Shown here piece by piece: positions 16,424 through 26,199 of a stretch of 64,000 nt of DNA (positions within the stretch are counted from its first letter, which is position 1; every line of letters begins with the position of its first letter). The stretch is from Psychroserpens burtonensis DSM 12212 (GTDB lineage: Bacteria > Bacteroidota > Bacteroidia > Flavobacteriales > Flavobacteriaceae). Both the position numbers and the translations under genes were made by a program. The notes beneath the pieces were generated by a model. It was given only the letters and a program-made list of their open reading frames with translations. It did not search any database and was not told the origin of the DNA. Location: positions 62,001 through 126,000 of the forward strand of contig NZ_AUDE01000006.1 in assembly GCF_000425305.1 (NCBI RefSeq). The letters are read 5' to 3'.

Positions 16424-18949
16424 ATGAATCAAAGCACAAAATGGCTTTTTAAAATGGCATGGCGAGACGCCAAGGCGAGTAAAGTCCGTTTGATATTATT
16501 TATGAGCTCTATTGTTTTAGGGATCGCTGCAGTCGTTTCCATTCAATTATTCAGTACCAATCTTAAAGATAATATTCAGCGCCAATCTAAAGTATTGATG
16601 GGAGCAGATTATGTGATAGATTCGAGACAGGAGCCTACCCAAAGAGCGCAAGCCATTATCGATTCTCTGCAACCTAACGCTTATGAAGTAAATTTTGTCT
16701 CCATGATTGCGTTTCCTGAAAATGGAGGTGCTAAATTGGTTAAAGTACGTGGTATGGAAGGTGACTTTCCATTTTATGGTACTATGGATACGCAACCTAT
16801 ATTAGCTGCAACACGCTATCAAGATTTAGGTGGCGCTTTAGTTGATGCGACATTACTACTTCAATTTAACATTAACGTAGGTGATTCTATTAAAGTTGGA
16901 CAGCTCACATTACCCATTGTTGGTGCCTTAAAATCAATACCTGGAAGTAATGCGATCTCTAGTTCTGTAGCTCCACCCATTGTAATACCATATCGTCTTA
17001 TTGCAAATACGGAATTACTACAATTTGGAAGTCGAAAAGAATATCAGTTTTTTTATAAGACGACCAATGATTTTGATCTCATTGCTTTTGAAGAAAAGAT
17101 CGATCCCCTTTTGGATATCGAAAATGCCGATTTAGACACCCATACAAGTACAAGTGAACGTTTGGGTAATCGTTATGATAATGTGGGGAAATTTTTGAAC
17201 TTAGCTGCCTTTATTGCCTTATTGTTAGGTTGTATTGGAATTGCCAGTTCTGTACACATTTATATCAAAGAAAAATTAAAATCGATTGCTGTTTTAAAAT
17301 GTATGGGAGCATCGAGATTACAAAGCTTCTTGATTTTTTTAATACAAATAGCAGGAATAGGCGTTATTGGCGGCTTAATTGGCTCTATAATTGGCATTGC
17401 TCTACAGGAACTATTTCCGTATATCTTAAAATCATTTTTGCCTTTTACGGTTGAGATTAGTATTTCACTACAACCCATTTTCACTGGCGTTTTTCTTGGA
17501 TTATTTATGTCCGTATTATTCGCGTTATTACCACTTATAAACACTTGGTATGTGTCGCCATTAGAAGTCTTACGAGTTGGTCAAAGCACTTCTAAAAGTT
17601 CAAAAAAAGCACAAGTCTTGGTGTCTATTGCGATTGTAATATTCTTACTTTTATTCTCATATGTTTTATTGGATAATCTCATGTTTGCTATGGGATTCGT
17701 TTTTGCAACGCTTCTAACGTTCGCCATTTTAGCAGGAATCGCCTTGTTAAGCATGAAAGGGATTAGAAAATTTTTTCCAAAACGTTTTGGTTTTGCCGCG
17801 CGCCAAAGTCTGTTGAATTTATTTAGACCCAACAATCAAACTGTTGTTTTGGTTGTGGCCATTGGTTTAGGAACCTTTTTAATTAGCACCTTATATTTTA
17901 CTAAAGATATTTTATTATCCAAAACAGAAGTTTCGCAGACTGCAGAATCTGCTAATATCATTATTTTGGATGTGCAAACAAATCAAAGAGATGCTGTTGA
18001 GCAGAGCATACAAGATTTAAACTTACCTATTCTTGATAATATTCCTATTGTCACTATGCGTATGCATCGCATCAAAAATAAATTGGTTAACAAATTACGT
18101 CAAGACTCTTTACGTCAAGTTCGCGGTTGGATATTAAATCACGAATTTAGGGCCACGTACAGAGATAACTTGACGACTTCCGAAGACATCATAGAAGGTG
18201 ATTGGACACCTCAAATAGCACCTAATGCGCCTATACTCATTTCCTTATCAGAAAATTTAGCGTCGGATGCTAAAGTTGGTATTGGCGACGAGATCGTTTT
18301 TAATGTTCAAGGGGTACTCATGGAAACCACTATTGGTAGTATTAGAAAAGTTGATTGGGCACAATTACAGCCTAATTTTACCGTCCTATTCCCAAAAGGT
18401 GTTTTAGAACAAGCACCTCAATTTAATGTGATTACCACAGCAGTACCAGATGAAAAAAGTTCTGCAGATTTACAGCGTGATCTCGTTTCTAAATTTCCTA
18501 ATGTGTCTATTATAGATTTGAGACAAGTTTATACAGTTGTTGAAGATATCTTGAATAAAGTATCGTGGATTATAAACTTCATGGCCTTTTTTAGCATCCT
18601 TACAGGAATCATTGTGCTCATAGGGTCAGTAAGAACGAGCAAATACCAACGTATAAGAGAAAGTGTTTTATTACGAACTCTAGGTGCTCAAAACAAGCAA
18701 ATTTTAAAAATATCTGCTTTTGAATATGTCTTTTTAGGCGTACTTGGTAGCTTGGTAGGTATTTTATTGGCTTTAATAGGAAGCCTGTGTTTAGCGTTGT
18801 TGGTTTTTAATGAGCCTTTCGTACCATCGATAGTTCCTTTTTTGGTGTTTTTACCAGGAATTAGCTTGTTAGTTGTAGCTATAGGATTGAGTAATATACG
18901 AACCGTGTTGCGCAGTTCTCCTTTAGAAGTTTTAAGGCGAGAAGGCTAG
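16424..18949 (+). CDS. ybbP: ABC transporter permease with two FtsX domains, YbbP-like
   Basis: The 841-residue protein has a first TM helix near residues 22-42, a periplasmic domain, three TM helices carrying an FtsX domain (about 250-385), a central TM pair (about 400-445), then a second periplasmic part and another three-TM FtsX domain at the C-terminus (about 715-830). This ten-TM layout is the YbbP type. Each FtsX half ends in the coupling motif SPLEVLR. It pairs with the ATPase 11 bases upstream and probably extracts a lipid-like substrate linked to the neighbouring esterase. Confidence 0.88.
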   Translation: MNQSTKWLFKMAWRDAKASKVRLILFMSSIVLGIAAVVSIQLFSTNLKDNIQRQSKVLMGADYVIDSRQEPTQRAQAIIDSLQPNAYEVNFVSMIAFPENGGAKLVKVRGMEGDFPFYGTMDTQPILAATRYQDLGGALVDATLLLQFNINVGDSIKVGQLTLPIVGALKSIPGSNAISSSVAPPIVIPYRLIANTELLQFGSRKEYQFFYKTTNDFDLIAFEEKIDPLLDIENADLDTHTSTSERLGNRYDNVGKFLNLAAFIALLLGCIGIASSVHIYIKEKLKSIAVLKCMGASRLQSFLIFLIQIAGIGVIGGLIGSIIGIALQELFPYILKSFLPFTVEISISLQPIFTGVFLGLFMSVLFALLPLINTWYVSPLEVLRVGQSTSKSSKKAQVLVSIAIVIFLLLFSYVLLDNLMFAMGFVFATLLTFAILAGIALLSMKGIRKFFPKRFGFAARQSLLNLFRPNNQTVVLVVAIGLGTFLISTLYFTKDILLSKTEVSQTAESANIIILDVQTNQRDAVEQSIQDLNLPILDNIPIVTMRMHRIKNKLVNKLRQDSLRQVRGWILNHEFRATYRDNLTTSEDIIEGDWTPQIAPNAPILISLSENLASDAKVGIGDEIVFNVQGVLMETTIGSIRKVDWAQLQPNFTVLFPKGVLEQAPQFNVITTAVPDEKSSADLQRDLVSKFPNVSIIDLRQVYTVVEDILNKVSWIINFMAFFSILTGIIVLIGSVRTSKYQRIRESVLLRTLGAQNKQILKISAFEYVFLGVLGSLVGILLALIGSLCLALLVFNEPFVPSIVPFLVFLPGISLLVVAIGLSNIRTVLRSSPLEVLRREG

Positions 18950-19295
18950 GAAGGAAGTGATAAGGTGTTTCTTTGAGGTTCTATTTTATTAAGCTGAAAA
19001 TAGCCAGAATCAAAATCCGTTACAATCAATTGTATGGTCTCAGACTCATAGTGTTGTTTTCCAATTTCCGAAGTTCTAAGAAAAAAAAGAGTGTAAATAG
19101 TATTCTTGGCTGTTGAGACCTTTTATCTATTTTCTAATATTATAAATATGTTCAATATTTTTTAAGAAAGCATACAAGTAAAAAACCTTATGTATATCTT
19201 GCGAGCGAAAATACAAATGGTCTAGAACAGACATCATAAACTTGCTTTTTTACAATATAAGATGTTTAAAACAAGACTTACAGTGCTTTAATGAC
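18950..19295. other. Intergenic stretch, no gene seen
   Basis: About 345 bases with AT-rich sequence and no recognisable RNA or convincing terminator. No strict TAnnTTTG box was found for the downstream gene. Confidence 0.45.
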
Positions 19296-20831
19296 ATGAG
19301 TGACACTAAATCAAACGAAGACATAGAATTCTGTATTACAACATTACAGAAGATGTTAGATGACTCCAATCAACTTTATGAACTCCCAGAAGCTCAAAGA
19401 GTGGCTCTTATAACGGTTGCTGGTCAATTATCTCGTCCAAACCGTGACGAACATAAACGTCGTAAAAAAGATGCTAAAAAAGCAATAAAACGCAAGATGA
19501 TTGCTCGAGATAAGCATGCTAGAAAAGAAACAGGAATTAGATCTGCAAGAGAAGCCAGTATTTTTACTGCGCCTAAATTATTAGCACCAACCGAAGCTCA
19601 AAAAGACACATCGGAACTAGAATCACCAAGAAATTGTTACGTCTGTAAAACGGTCTATACCAAATTGCATCATTTCTATGATACGATGTGTACAGATTGT
19701 GGTGATTTAAATTACGCCAAACGTTTTCAAACAGCAGATTTAACAGATCAAGTAGCTGTAATTACAGGTTCGCGATTAAAAATCGGCTATCATATCTCCT
19801 TGATGTTATTACGATCTGGAGCTACCGTTATCGCTACCACACGTTTTCCTGCAGATTCTGCTATTCGGTTTTCTAAAGAAGAGGATTACAGTATGTGGAG
19901 TGATCGTTTACACATTCACGGACTAGATTTACGTCATATACCAAGTGTAGAGATTTTTTGTAATTATATAGAACAACACTATTCGCGATTAGATATTTTA
20001 ATCAATAATGCAGCGCAAACTGTCAGACGACCTTCCGGGTTTTATTTTCATTTAATGGACAATGAAAAGAAGCCAATAACAGAATTACCAGAACGCGCGC
20101 AAGAGTTATTAAAAAGCCATTTAAGTTGCTTACAAGAATTATCAGATTTGAGTATTCCAACGTCTAAATCAGCTAAAAATGATATGTTACCGGTTACATG
20201 GCATGGTCCAGAACCTGGTATAGGTTTACGGTCTTCTGCCGAGTTATCTCAAATACCGTATAGTTTTGATAATGCATTGCAAGCTAAAGAAGTCTTTCCT
20301 GAAGGTGAATTAGATGCTGATTTACAACAAGTCGATTTACGAAAAACGAACAGTTGGCGTTTAACACTAGGACAAATTGAAACGACCGAAATGGTAGAAG
20401 TTCAATTGGTAAATGCAGTCGCTCCTTTTGTGTTATGTAATCGTTTGTCGCATCTAATGATGAAAGAACATACAGGCAAAAAACATATTATTAATGTATC
20501 TGCGATGGAAGGGAAGTTCCATAGATTCAAAAAAGAGGATCGTCATCCACATACTAATATGGCGAAAGCTGCTTTGAATATGTTAACACACACCTCGTCT
20601 GCAACCTTTGCGAAATCTGGAATTTATATGAATGCTGTGGATACAGGTTGGGTGACCGATGAAGATCCAGCAGCATTATCTAAAAAGAAAATAGAAGTTC
20701 ACGATTTTCAACCGCCTTTAGATATTGTAGATGGTGCAGCTCGTGTTATGGATCCTTTGATTGATGGTATTACTACTGGAAAACACTGGTGTGGAAAATT
20801 CTTAAAAGATTACTTTCCTATTGATTGGTAG
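19296..20831 (+). CDS. SDR-family oxidoreductase with N-terminal zinc-ribbon-like extension and altered active site
   Basis: Start at 19296 ([12 protein letters not shown]), 511 residues. Residues 1-125 form a charged helical region rich in Lys/Arg ([15 protein letters not shown]). Next comes a CxxC...CxxC module (CYVCK, then [14 protein letters not shown]), a likely zinc ribbon. Residues from about 155 on form a Rossmann [14 protein letters not shown] for NAD(P), LINNAAQ, then INVSAMEG with the catalytic Ser. The usual YxxxK is replaced: the Lys is in NMAKAALNM but the residue four before it is Thr, not Tyr. A long insertion (about 270-390) separates the motifs. The fold is clear; the substrate and whether it is catalytic in the normal way are unknown. 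Confidence 0.8.
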   Translation: MSDTKSNEDIEFCITTLQKMLDDSNQLYELPEAQRVALITVAGQLSRPNRDEHKRRKKDAKKAIKRKMIARDKHARKETGIRSAREASIFTAPKLLAPTEAQKDTSELESPRNCYVCKTVYTKLHHFYDTMCTDCGDLNYAKRFQTADLTDQVAVITGSRLKIGYHISLMLLRSGATVIATTRFPADSAIRFSKEEDYSMWSDRLHIHGLDLRHIPSVEIFCNYIEQHYSRLDILINNAAQTVRRPSGFYFHLMDNEKKPITELPERAQELLKSHLSCLQELSDLSIPTSKSAKNDMLPVTWHGPEPGIGLRSSAELSQIPYSFDNALQAKEVFPEGELDADLQQVDLRKTNSWRLTLGQIETTEMVEVQLVNAVAPFVLCNRLSHLMMKEHTGKKHIINVSAMEGKFHRFKKEDRHPHTNMAKAALNMLTHTSSATFAKSGIYMNAVDTGWVTDEDPAALSKKKIEVHDFQPPLDIVDGAARVMDPLIDGITTGKHWCGKFLKDYFPIDW

Positions 20832-20887
20832 TTTTTTATTTTCAATATATTTATAATGAGAAAATTTAATCTAACTCACTCCAGATA

Positions 20888-21778
20888 ATGCCAAAATTAA
20901 GTTCGAAAGCCTCAATAATTATAGCGTTTTTTGCCATATACGTTATTTGGGGTTCTACGTACTTGCTAAATAAAATTTCAGTCACTGAATTGCCTCCATT
21001 TTTCCTAGCGGGAATTCGGTTTTTAAGCGCAAGTATCTTAATTTTTGGGATTGCAAAAGCATCCAACTTTAGTCTTAAAATCTCTAAAAAACAGCTTATA
21101 AATTCCTGCTTTGTGGGCTTTTTATTTTTAGTCTATGGCAACGGTGTTTTCGTTTGGGCTTTAAAGTATATAGATAGTGGGTTTGGAGCCTTATTAGCAT
21201 CTACACAACCGCTATTTGTTTTATTATTAATGCGTTTAATTGATAATAAAAAAATGAAACCAAAATCTCTCATAGGTGTTGGACTTGGTATTGTTGGTAT
21301 GTATCTCTTAGTTAGTCAGCAGGAACTGGTAACAAACGAAGAGACCTTATTAGGCGTTTTTATGATTTTTACTTGTGTCTTTGGCTGGAGCTATGGTAGT
21401 GTGTTTGTTGCTAAAGCGGATTTGCCGAAAAATTATTTTGTAAGTACAGGATATCAAATGCTAATTGCCGGTAGTATTCTTTTATGTACAAGTATCTCGT
21501 TTGGAGAAGTGTGGATATCGCCATTGCATTGGAGTACGAATGTTCAATTATCCATGTTAGCTCTTACAACATTTGGAAGTATTGGTGCTTTTACGGCCTT
21601 CAATTATCTTTTAAAACAAGTATCTACAGAAAAAGTAGCGACTTCGGCTTACATAAATCCAATTATTGCCATGCTTTTGGGATGGTATGTGCTAGATGAA
21701 ACACTAAGTGCACAATCTATAATTGCAGCATCAGTGCTGCTTACAGGCGTTTATTTTATTACATCGAAAAAAAAGTGA
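20888..21778 (+). CDS. EamA/DMT-family transporter
   Basis: The 296 residues contain ten predicted TM helices in two EamA repeats. The first repeat has the typical IWGSTYLLNKI and PPFFLAGIRFLSA motifs, the second AFTAFNYLLKQVSTEKVATSAYINPIIAMLLGW. The family exports amino acids, purines or other small metabolites across the inner membrane; the substrate cannot be read from sequence. It follows the SDR gene by 56 bases on the same strand and could be co-transcribed. Confidence 0.9.
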   Translation: MPKLSSKASIIIAFFAIYVIWGSTYLLNKISVTELPPFFLAGIRFLSASILIFGIAKASNFSLKISKKQLINSCFVGFLFLVYGNGVFVWALKYIDSGFGALLASTQPLFVLLLMRLIDNKKMKPKSLIGVGLGIVGMYLLVSQQELVTNEETLLGVFMIFTCVFGWSYGSVFVAKADLPKNYFVSTGYQMLIAGSILLCTSISFGEVWISPLHWSTNVQLSMLALTTFGSIGAFTAFNYLLKQVSTEKVATSAYINPIIAMLLGWYVLDETLSAQSIIAASVLLTGVYFITSKKK

Positions 21779-21876
21779 TTCTTAGAGGAGTGCTTTTTTA
21801 TTGGTTAGCAGTCTCTTAAAAACTTTTAAAACAAAAAACCCTCACTAAGTATAGCAATTCATTTGAAAATAGGACG

Positions 21877-21884
21877 TACTTTTG
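21877..21884 (+). promoter_or_regulatory. -7 promoter element of the DnaJ-KTSC gene
   Basis: TACTTTTG matches TAnnTTTG. It overlaps the in-frame TTG at 21882, so the true start must be the ATG at 21906. Confidence 0.5.
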
Positions 21885-21905
21885 CGCGCTCAAACAATAT
21901 TTGGA

Positions 21906-22355
21906 ATGAAACGCATAAAACAATACAAGAAACTTTTTGGAATAGAAAACGAGATCGAATTAAAATCTCTTAAAAAGGCTTATCGTGACTTAGTTAAGGA
22001 ATGGCATCCTGATAAATTTCAAGACGGACACGAATTACAAGAAGAAGCAGAGATCCAAAGTCGAAATATTATTGATGGCTATCACTTTTTAGTAAGTATG
22101 GCTCCAGAAACAAAAGCAGCAAATTTAGAGGCTTATACAGAAACTATTACAAATGCAGGTATCGATGATTACCAGCATAAAGGCATGTTACTCGAAATCA
22201 CTTTTCTTGACGGAACAACGTATGAGTACTTTGGTGTTACTAAACAAGTCTATATAAAAATGGTTAATAGTGGTAAGATCAATCGTTTTGCTAAACGTGC
22301 TATTTATCCTAAGTACATTTATAGAAAATCTAAGCGTACGCTTGAGAATGCATAA
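21906..22355 (+). CDS. Short DnaJ-domain protein with C-terminal KTSC domain
   Basis: Residues 5-65 form a J domain with helix II KKAYRDLVKEWHPDKF and the HPD motif that stimulates the DnaK ATPase. Residues about 95-145 form a KTSC domain (LDGTTYEYFGVTKQVYIKMV, then KINRFAKRAIYP), a small module named after lysyl-tRNA synthetases in which it also occurs and thought to bind nucleic acid. There is no zinc finger or substrate-binding domain, so this is a type III J-protein that could bring DnaK to a nucleic acid or ribosome partner. The start follows from the promoter box just upstream. A strong terminator ends the unit. Confidence 0.88.
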   Translation: MKRIKQYKKLFGIENEIELKSLKKAYRDLVKEWHPDKFQDGHELQEEAEIQSRNIIDGYHFLVSMAPETKAANLEAYTETITNAGIDDYQHKGMLLEITFLDGTTYEYFGVTKQVYIKMVNSGKINRFAKRAIYPKYIYRKSKRTLENA

Positions 22356-22383
22356 ATACTGGTGTTTACAGTACGTAATTATA

Positions 22384-22429
22384 AAGCATAAAAAAAGGTT
22401 GTCCATTATAGACAACCTTTTTTATGCTT
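22384..22429. terminator. Strong bidirectional terminator
   Basis: AAGCAT, an A-run and GGTTGTC (22384-22403) pair with GACAACC, a T-run and ATGCTT (22411-22429) around loop CATTATA. It serves both the DnaJ-KTSC gene and the convergent DJ-1 gene. Confidence 0.88.
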
Positions 22430-22448
22430 AAGAGTTATATCAATTAAA

Positions 22449-23255
22449 TTATTTTAAACTCTCTAATAATTTTTCGGCAACGAGCTCTGATGACGCTGGA
22501 TTTTGACCTGTAATTAAATTCCCATCTTGAATTGCATAAGCTGCCCAATCCTCTTTTTTAGAGTAGATTCCACCATTATTACTCAACATATCCTCAACTA
22601 AAAATGGAACAACAGCTGTTAAACCTACAGCAGCTTCCTCAGTATTAGTAAATCCAGTCACTTTCTTACCGTTTACTAATGGAGAGCCATCTGTGTTTTT
22701 CACTCCTTTTAAAGCCGCAGGAGCATGACATACAAAAGCAATAGGCTTAGCTTGTCTATTGAATTTTTCAATTAAAGCAATAGACGTTGCATCGTTTGCT
22801 AAATCCCATAATGGACCATGGCCTCCTGGATAAAATACAGCATCAAAATCGTCTGGATTCATATCTGCTAATACTTTTGTATTTGCTATTCTTTCTTTTG
22901 CATCTGCATCGTTATCGAAACGCTCTGTCGCTTCTGTTGCAGCATCAGGTGAATCACTACTTGGATCTATTGGTGCGGCACCTCCTTTAGGTGTTGCAAT
23001 AGTTATGGTAGCACCTTTATCTAATAATGTGTAATAAGGGTTTGCAAATTCTTCAACCCAAAATCCTGTTTTTTTTCCTGTATCACCTAATTTATCGTGA
23101 GATGTTAGTACAAATAATATGTTCATGTTTTTATCTTTTTTAATTTCTTTTTTTTCTTCTGAAACGTTTTCTGAAGACACTTCTTTTTTTGTGTTTTTAC
23201 AACTTGAGAGCGAAACGATTGTTAGCACTAAAGCCATAGTTTTTATTAATTTCAT
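22449..23255 (-). CDS. DJ-1/PfpI-family lipoprotein (Hsp31/glyoxalase III-like)
   Basis: A signal peptide ends in SLSSC with lipidated Cys19, followed by a Lys/Glu/Ser linker and a class I glutamine-amidotransferase-like domain from residue 45. The nucleophile elbow is FVCHAPAAL, with Cys followed by His as in Hsp31/YajL relatives, and the acidic partner lies in WVEEF. AVFYPGGHGPLWD is the oxyanion-region motif. Family members remove methylglyoxal adducts or convert glyoxals to lactate-type acids. An exported, membrane-anchored form is less common. It is last in the TetR-led reductase cluster but separated from it by 104 bases with a palindromic repeat, so it may have partly separate expression. 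Confidence 0.87.
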   Translation of the reverse strand: MKLIKTMALVLTIVSLSSCKNTKKEVSSENVSEEKKEIKKDKNMNILFVLTSHDKLGDTGKKTGFWVEEFANPYYTLLDKGATITIATPKGGAAPIDPSSDSPDAATEATERFDNDADAKERIANTKVLADMNPDDFDAVFYPGGHGPLWDLANDATSIALIEKFNRQAKPIAFVCHAPAALKGVKNTDGSPLVNGKKVTGFTNTEEAAVGLTAVVPFLVEDMLSNNGGIYSKKEDWAAYAIQDGNLITGQNPASSELVAEKLLESLK

Positions 23256-23282
23256 AGTTAAAATTTAATTGATGATGTCAGT

Positions 23283-23340
23283 TTGGGCACATTGGAAAAC
23301 CTCGAAATATAGATTTCCAATGCATTTCGACTGCGCCCAA
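23283..23340. repeat. Palindromic intergenic repeat
   Basis: TTGGGC (23283-23288) pairs with GCCCAA (23335-23340), and CATTGGAAA (23290-23298) with TTTCCAATG (23314-23322). The right side, ATTTCGACTGCGCCCAATG, resembles a dispersed palindrome I recall from many flavobacterial genomes. It lies between the iron alcohol dehydrogenase and DJ-1 genes and would fold in the transcript. Confidence 0.6.
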
Positions 23341-23359
23341 TGTAACATCGTAATGCAAT

Positions 23360-24520
23360 TTAATAAGCCATTTTTACGATTTTCTCCACTTTATCTGGTG
23401 ATAATGATTGATGCTCACCTAATCCCATCCATCCACGATCTGTGAAACGTTCTGCTATTTTTTCAGCAGTACCTTCGTAATCTTGTGTATAATCTGATAG
23501 CTTTGTATCAATTCCTAACTCACGGAAAAAAGCTTCCGTCTTTTCAATAGCAGCATAAGCTTTATCATCTATACTACCTTCAGTTATATTCCAAACACGC
23601 TCTGCATATTGTGCTAATTTTTCTTTTTTAGCTTCAAAGTTGAACTTGTAATGACTAGGAGCAATGACTGCTAAAGTTCGCGCATGATCAATACCAAACA
23701 AAGCAGTTAACTCATGCCCAATAGCGTGAACAGCCCAATCTGTAGGGACTCCTTTTTGTATCAATCCATTTAAAGCCATGGTACAACTCCACATAAAGTT
23801 TGATGCCGCTTTATAATCTGTTGGATCTTTTAATACTTTTGGTGCTACTTCAATAAGCGTTTGTAAAATACTTTCAGCAAAACGATCTTGTAATAAGGCA
23901 CCAATTGGATACGTCATATATTGCTCAAGAACGTGGGTAAAAGCATCTGTTAATCCGTTTGCTAATTGACGTTCCGGAATTGATGTAATCACTTGAGGAT
24001 CTAATATCGAGAACTCAGGAAATAAGCCTGGTCCACCCATTGCTAATTTCTCTTGCGTTTCTTTTCTGGTTATTACTGCTCCAGAATTCATTTCAGATCC
24101 TGTAGCTGGCAATGTTAAAACGGTCCCAAAAGGCAATCCTTTTTCAGTTTTAATATTATTAGCCAAAATATCCCAAGGTGTTTCGCCCTTGTAGTTTGCA
24201 GCAGCTGATAAAAACTTAGTACCATCAATTACAGATCCACCACCAACGGCTAATAAATACGTGATTTTCTCACCTTTAATAACTTTTAGTGCTTCCATTA
24301 ATACTGAATATTCTGGATTTGCGGGAATACCTCCAAACTCAATAACATCTACTTTAGCTAAAGCGGTTTTTACTTGGTCGTAAATTCCGTTTTTCTTGAT
24401 ACTTCCGCCTCCATAAAGAAGTAATACTTTGGAATCACTAGGTATTTCAGATTCTAGTTTTTTTATAGTGTCTTTACCAAAAATAATTTTGGTCGGATTT
24501 TTAAATTCAAAATTGTTCAT
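23360..24520 (-). CDS. Iron-containing alcohol dehydrogenase (YqhD/butanol dehydrogenase group)
   Basis: The 386 residues show the class III alcohol dehydrogenase pattern: KIIFGKDTIKKL at the N-terminus, the cofactor motif GGGSVIDGTK, and metal ligands in GLTDAFTHVLEQ (Asp, His) and HAIGHELTALFGIDHARTL (two His). YqhD-type enzymes use NADPH to reduce toxic short-chain aldehydes. The gene is in a TetR-controlled run of reductases on the minus strand, 22 bases after the MDR reductase, supporting a role in aldehyde detoxification. Confidence 0.92.
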   Translation of the reverse strand: MNNFEFKNPTKIIFGKDTIKKLESEIPSDSKVLLLYGGGSIKKNGIYDQVKTALAKVDVIEFGGIPANPEYSVLMEALKVIKGEKITYLLAVGGGSVIDGTKFLSAAANYKGETPWDILANNIKTEKGLPFGTVLTLPATGSEMNSGAVITRKETQEKLAMGGPGLFPEFSILDPQVITSIPERQLANGLTDAFTHVLEQYMTYPIGALLQDRFAESILQTLIEVAPKVLKDPTDYKAASNFMWSCTMALNGLIQKGVPTDWAVHAIGHELTALFGIDHARTLAVIAPSHYKFNFEAKKEKLAQYAERVWNITEGSIDDKAYAAIEKTEAFFRELGIDTKLSDYTQDYEGTAEKIAERFTDRGWMGLGEHQSLSPDKVEKIVKMAY

Positions 24521-24542
24521 CTTCTTTTTCTCTTTTGTTTAA

Positions 24543-25541
24543 TTAAATTTTTACTACCATTTTTCCTTTGTTTTTACCATCAAATAAATCGATAAAAGCA
24601 TTCGGAATATTTTCAAAACCATCAACGATAGTTTCAGTGTATGTTAATTTTCCTTCAGCGAGCCATCCTGATAAATGTTGCATAGCTTCTGGAAATTCAT
24701 CTACATAATTAGATACGATAAAACCTTGCATCAGCGCGCTATTTTTTACTAAGAAAGGTTGCACACTGATACTTTTTGGTAGTTCTGTATTGTTGTATAC
24801 CGAAATTGCCCCGCATACAACGATTCTAGCGAATCTATTAATATTAAATAGTACAGCATCAGATATTGGTCCACCAACATTATCAAAATAAATATCCACT
24901 CCATTTGGCGCCGCTTTAGCGATATCTTCTTTAATATTTTTACTAGTCTTGTAATTGATACCAGCATCAAATCCGAACTTATCTTTGAGCATGTCAATCT
25001 TTTCGTCAGTTCCAGCAATCCCAATCACATGAAGTCCAAGAATTTTTGCTATTTGCCCAACAACACTCCCTACAGCTCCAGCAGCTCCAGACACCACTAG
25101 CGTTTCACCAGCTTTAGGTTTTCCTATTTTATTTAAACCTAAATAAGCAGTTAAACCGGTCATTCCTAAAATTCCTAAATAGGTACTTAAAGGTGCTTTA
25201 GAAGCATCCACTTTTAAAAGTCCAGCACCTATAGATACTTGTTTCGTTTTCCAATCTAACATTCCAGAAACAAAATCACCAACTTCAAAAACTACATTTT
25301 TAGAGGCGATGACTTTAGCAACAACACCAGACTGTATTGGCCTATGTAATTCAAATGGAGGAATGTATGATTTTGCATCACTCATTCTCCCTCTTAAATA
25401 AGGATCTACAGAGACATAGGCAGCTTCTAAAAGGATTTCTCCTTTTTGCAGTGTTAATTCAATATCCTCAGTGATACATTTAAAATCGGAACTTGTGGGT
25501 TTTCCCTTTGGTCTGCTATTTAATACTATGGTCTTCATCAT
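24543..25541 (-). CDS. NADP-dependent MDR-family oxidoreductase (CurA/PTGR-like)
   Basis: A 332-residue zinc-free medium-chain reductase. PYLRGRMSD near the start is a hallmark of leukotriene B4/CurA-type double-bond reductases, LVVSGAAGAVGSVVGQIA binds NADP, and DIYFDNVGG is the conserved follow-up. These enzymes reduce alpha,beta-unsaturated aldehydes and ketones. The first two codons are both ATG; either could be used. It sits between the nitroreductase (11 bases) and the iron alcohol dehydrogenase (22 bases), which fits a common response to reactive carbonyls. Confidence 0.9.
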   Translation of the reverse strand: MMKTIVLNSRPKGKPTSSDFKCITEDIELTLQKGEILLEAAYVSVDPYLRGRMSDAKSYIPPFELHRPIQSGVVAKVIASKNVVFEVGDFVSGMLDWKTKQVSIGAGLLKVDASKAPLSTYLGILGMTGLTAYLGLNKIGKPKAGETLVVSGAAGAVGSVVGQIAKILGLHVIGIAGTDEKIDMLKDKFGFDAGINYKTSKNIKEDIAKAAPNGVDIYFDNVGGPISDAVLFNINRFARIVVCGAISVYNNTELPKSISVQPFLVKNSALMQGFIVSNYVDEFPEAMQHLSGWLAEGKLTYTETIVDGFENIPNAFIDLFDGKNKGKMVVKI

Positions 25542-25552
25542 TTTTTTAATTT

Positions 25553-26185
25553 TTAATCTATTACAGTCACTAAATCTTTCATAGGTTTTCTAACTTTTGT
25601 AAGATTTACTAACCAATCTGCGTCTTCTTTTCTATAACCTATTGCTAATAAAGCAGAGCTACGTAATCCTTTCTCTCTTAATCCTAAAATATCGTCAACA
25701 GCATTGGCATCAAAACCTTCCATTGGAGTACTATCTACTTTTTCTTCTGCAGCAGCAACCATTGCCGTGCCTAAAGCGATATAGGCTTGTTTAGCAGCGT
25801 GATTAAAGTTCTCTTCTGCATCTTGTTGCGGATATGAACTTAATAACATGTTACGGTAATTTTCCCATCCTTCATTTTTAAATCCACGAATCTCGTTGGT
25901 TAAATCAAACATATAATTGATTCTATCTGCTGTATATGTATCCCATGCTGCAAAGACGAGTAGGTGAGAGCATTCTGTAATTACAGATTGGTTCCAAGCC
26001 ACTGGTCTTATTTTTTCTTTAAGGTCTTTATTTTTAATTACAAAAATCTCAAAAGGTTGTAATCCACTTGATGTTGGTGCCAAACGTGCAGCTTCTAAAA
26101 TACGCTCTATTTTATCTTCTGTTACTGTTTCTCCATTCATTGCTTTTGCAGCATATCTCCAATTTAAGTGGTCTATTAATTTCAT
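25553..26185 (-). CDS. Nitroreductase-family NAD(P)H oxidoreductase (NfsB-like)
   Basis: The 210 residues have the FMN-binding start typical of NfsB-like enzymes (LNWRYAAKAMNG, then LAPTSSGLQPFEIFVI), a central helix pair with AYIALGTAMVAAAEE and the C-terminal LAIGYRKEDAD. Such flavoproteins reduce nitroaromatics, quinones and enals with NAD(P)H. It is the third gene of the TetR operon, 14 bases after the SDR gene. Confidence 0.92.
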   Translation of the reverse strand: MKLIDHLNWRYAAKAMNGETVTEDKIERILEAARLAPTSSGLQPFEIFVIKNKDLKEKIRPVAWNQSVITECSHLLVFAAWDTYTADRINYMFDLTNEIRGFKNEGWENYRNMLLSSYPQQDAEENFNHAAKQAYIALGTAMVAAAEEKVDSTPMEGFDANAVDDILGLREKGLRSSALLAIGYRKEDADWLVNLTKVRKPMKDLVTVID

Positions 26186-26199
26186 GTGATCAATTTTTT

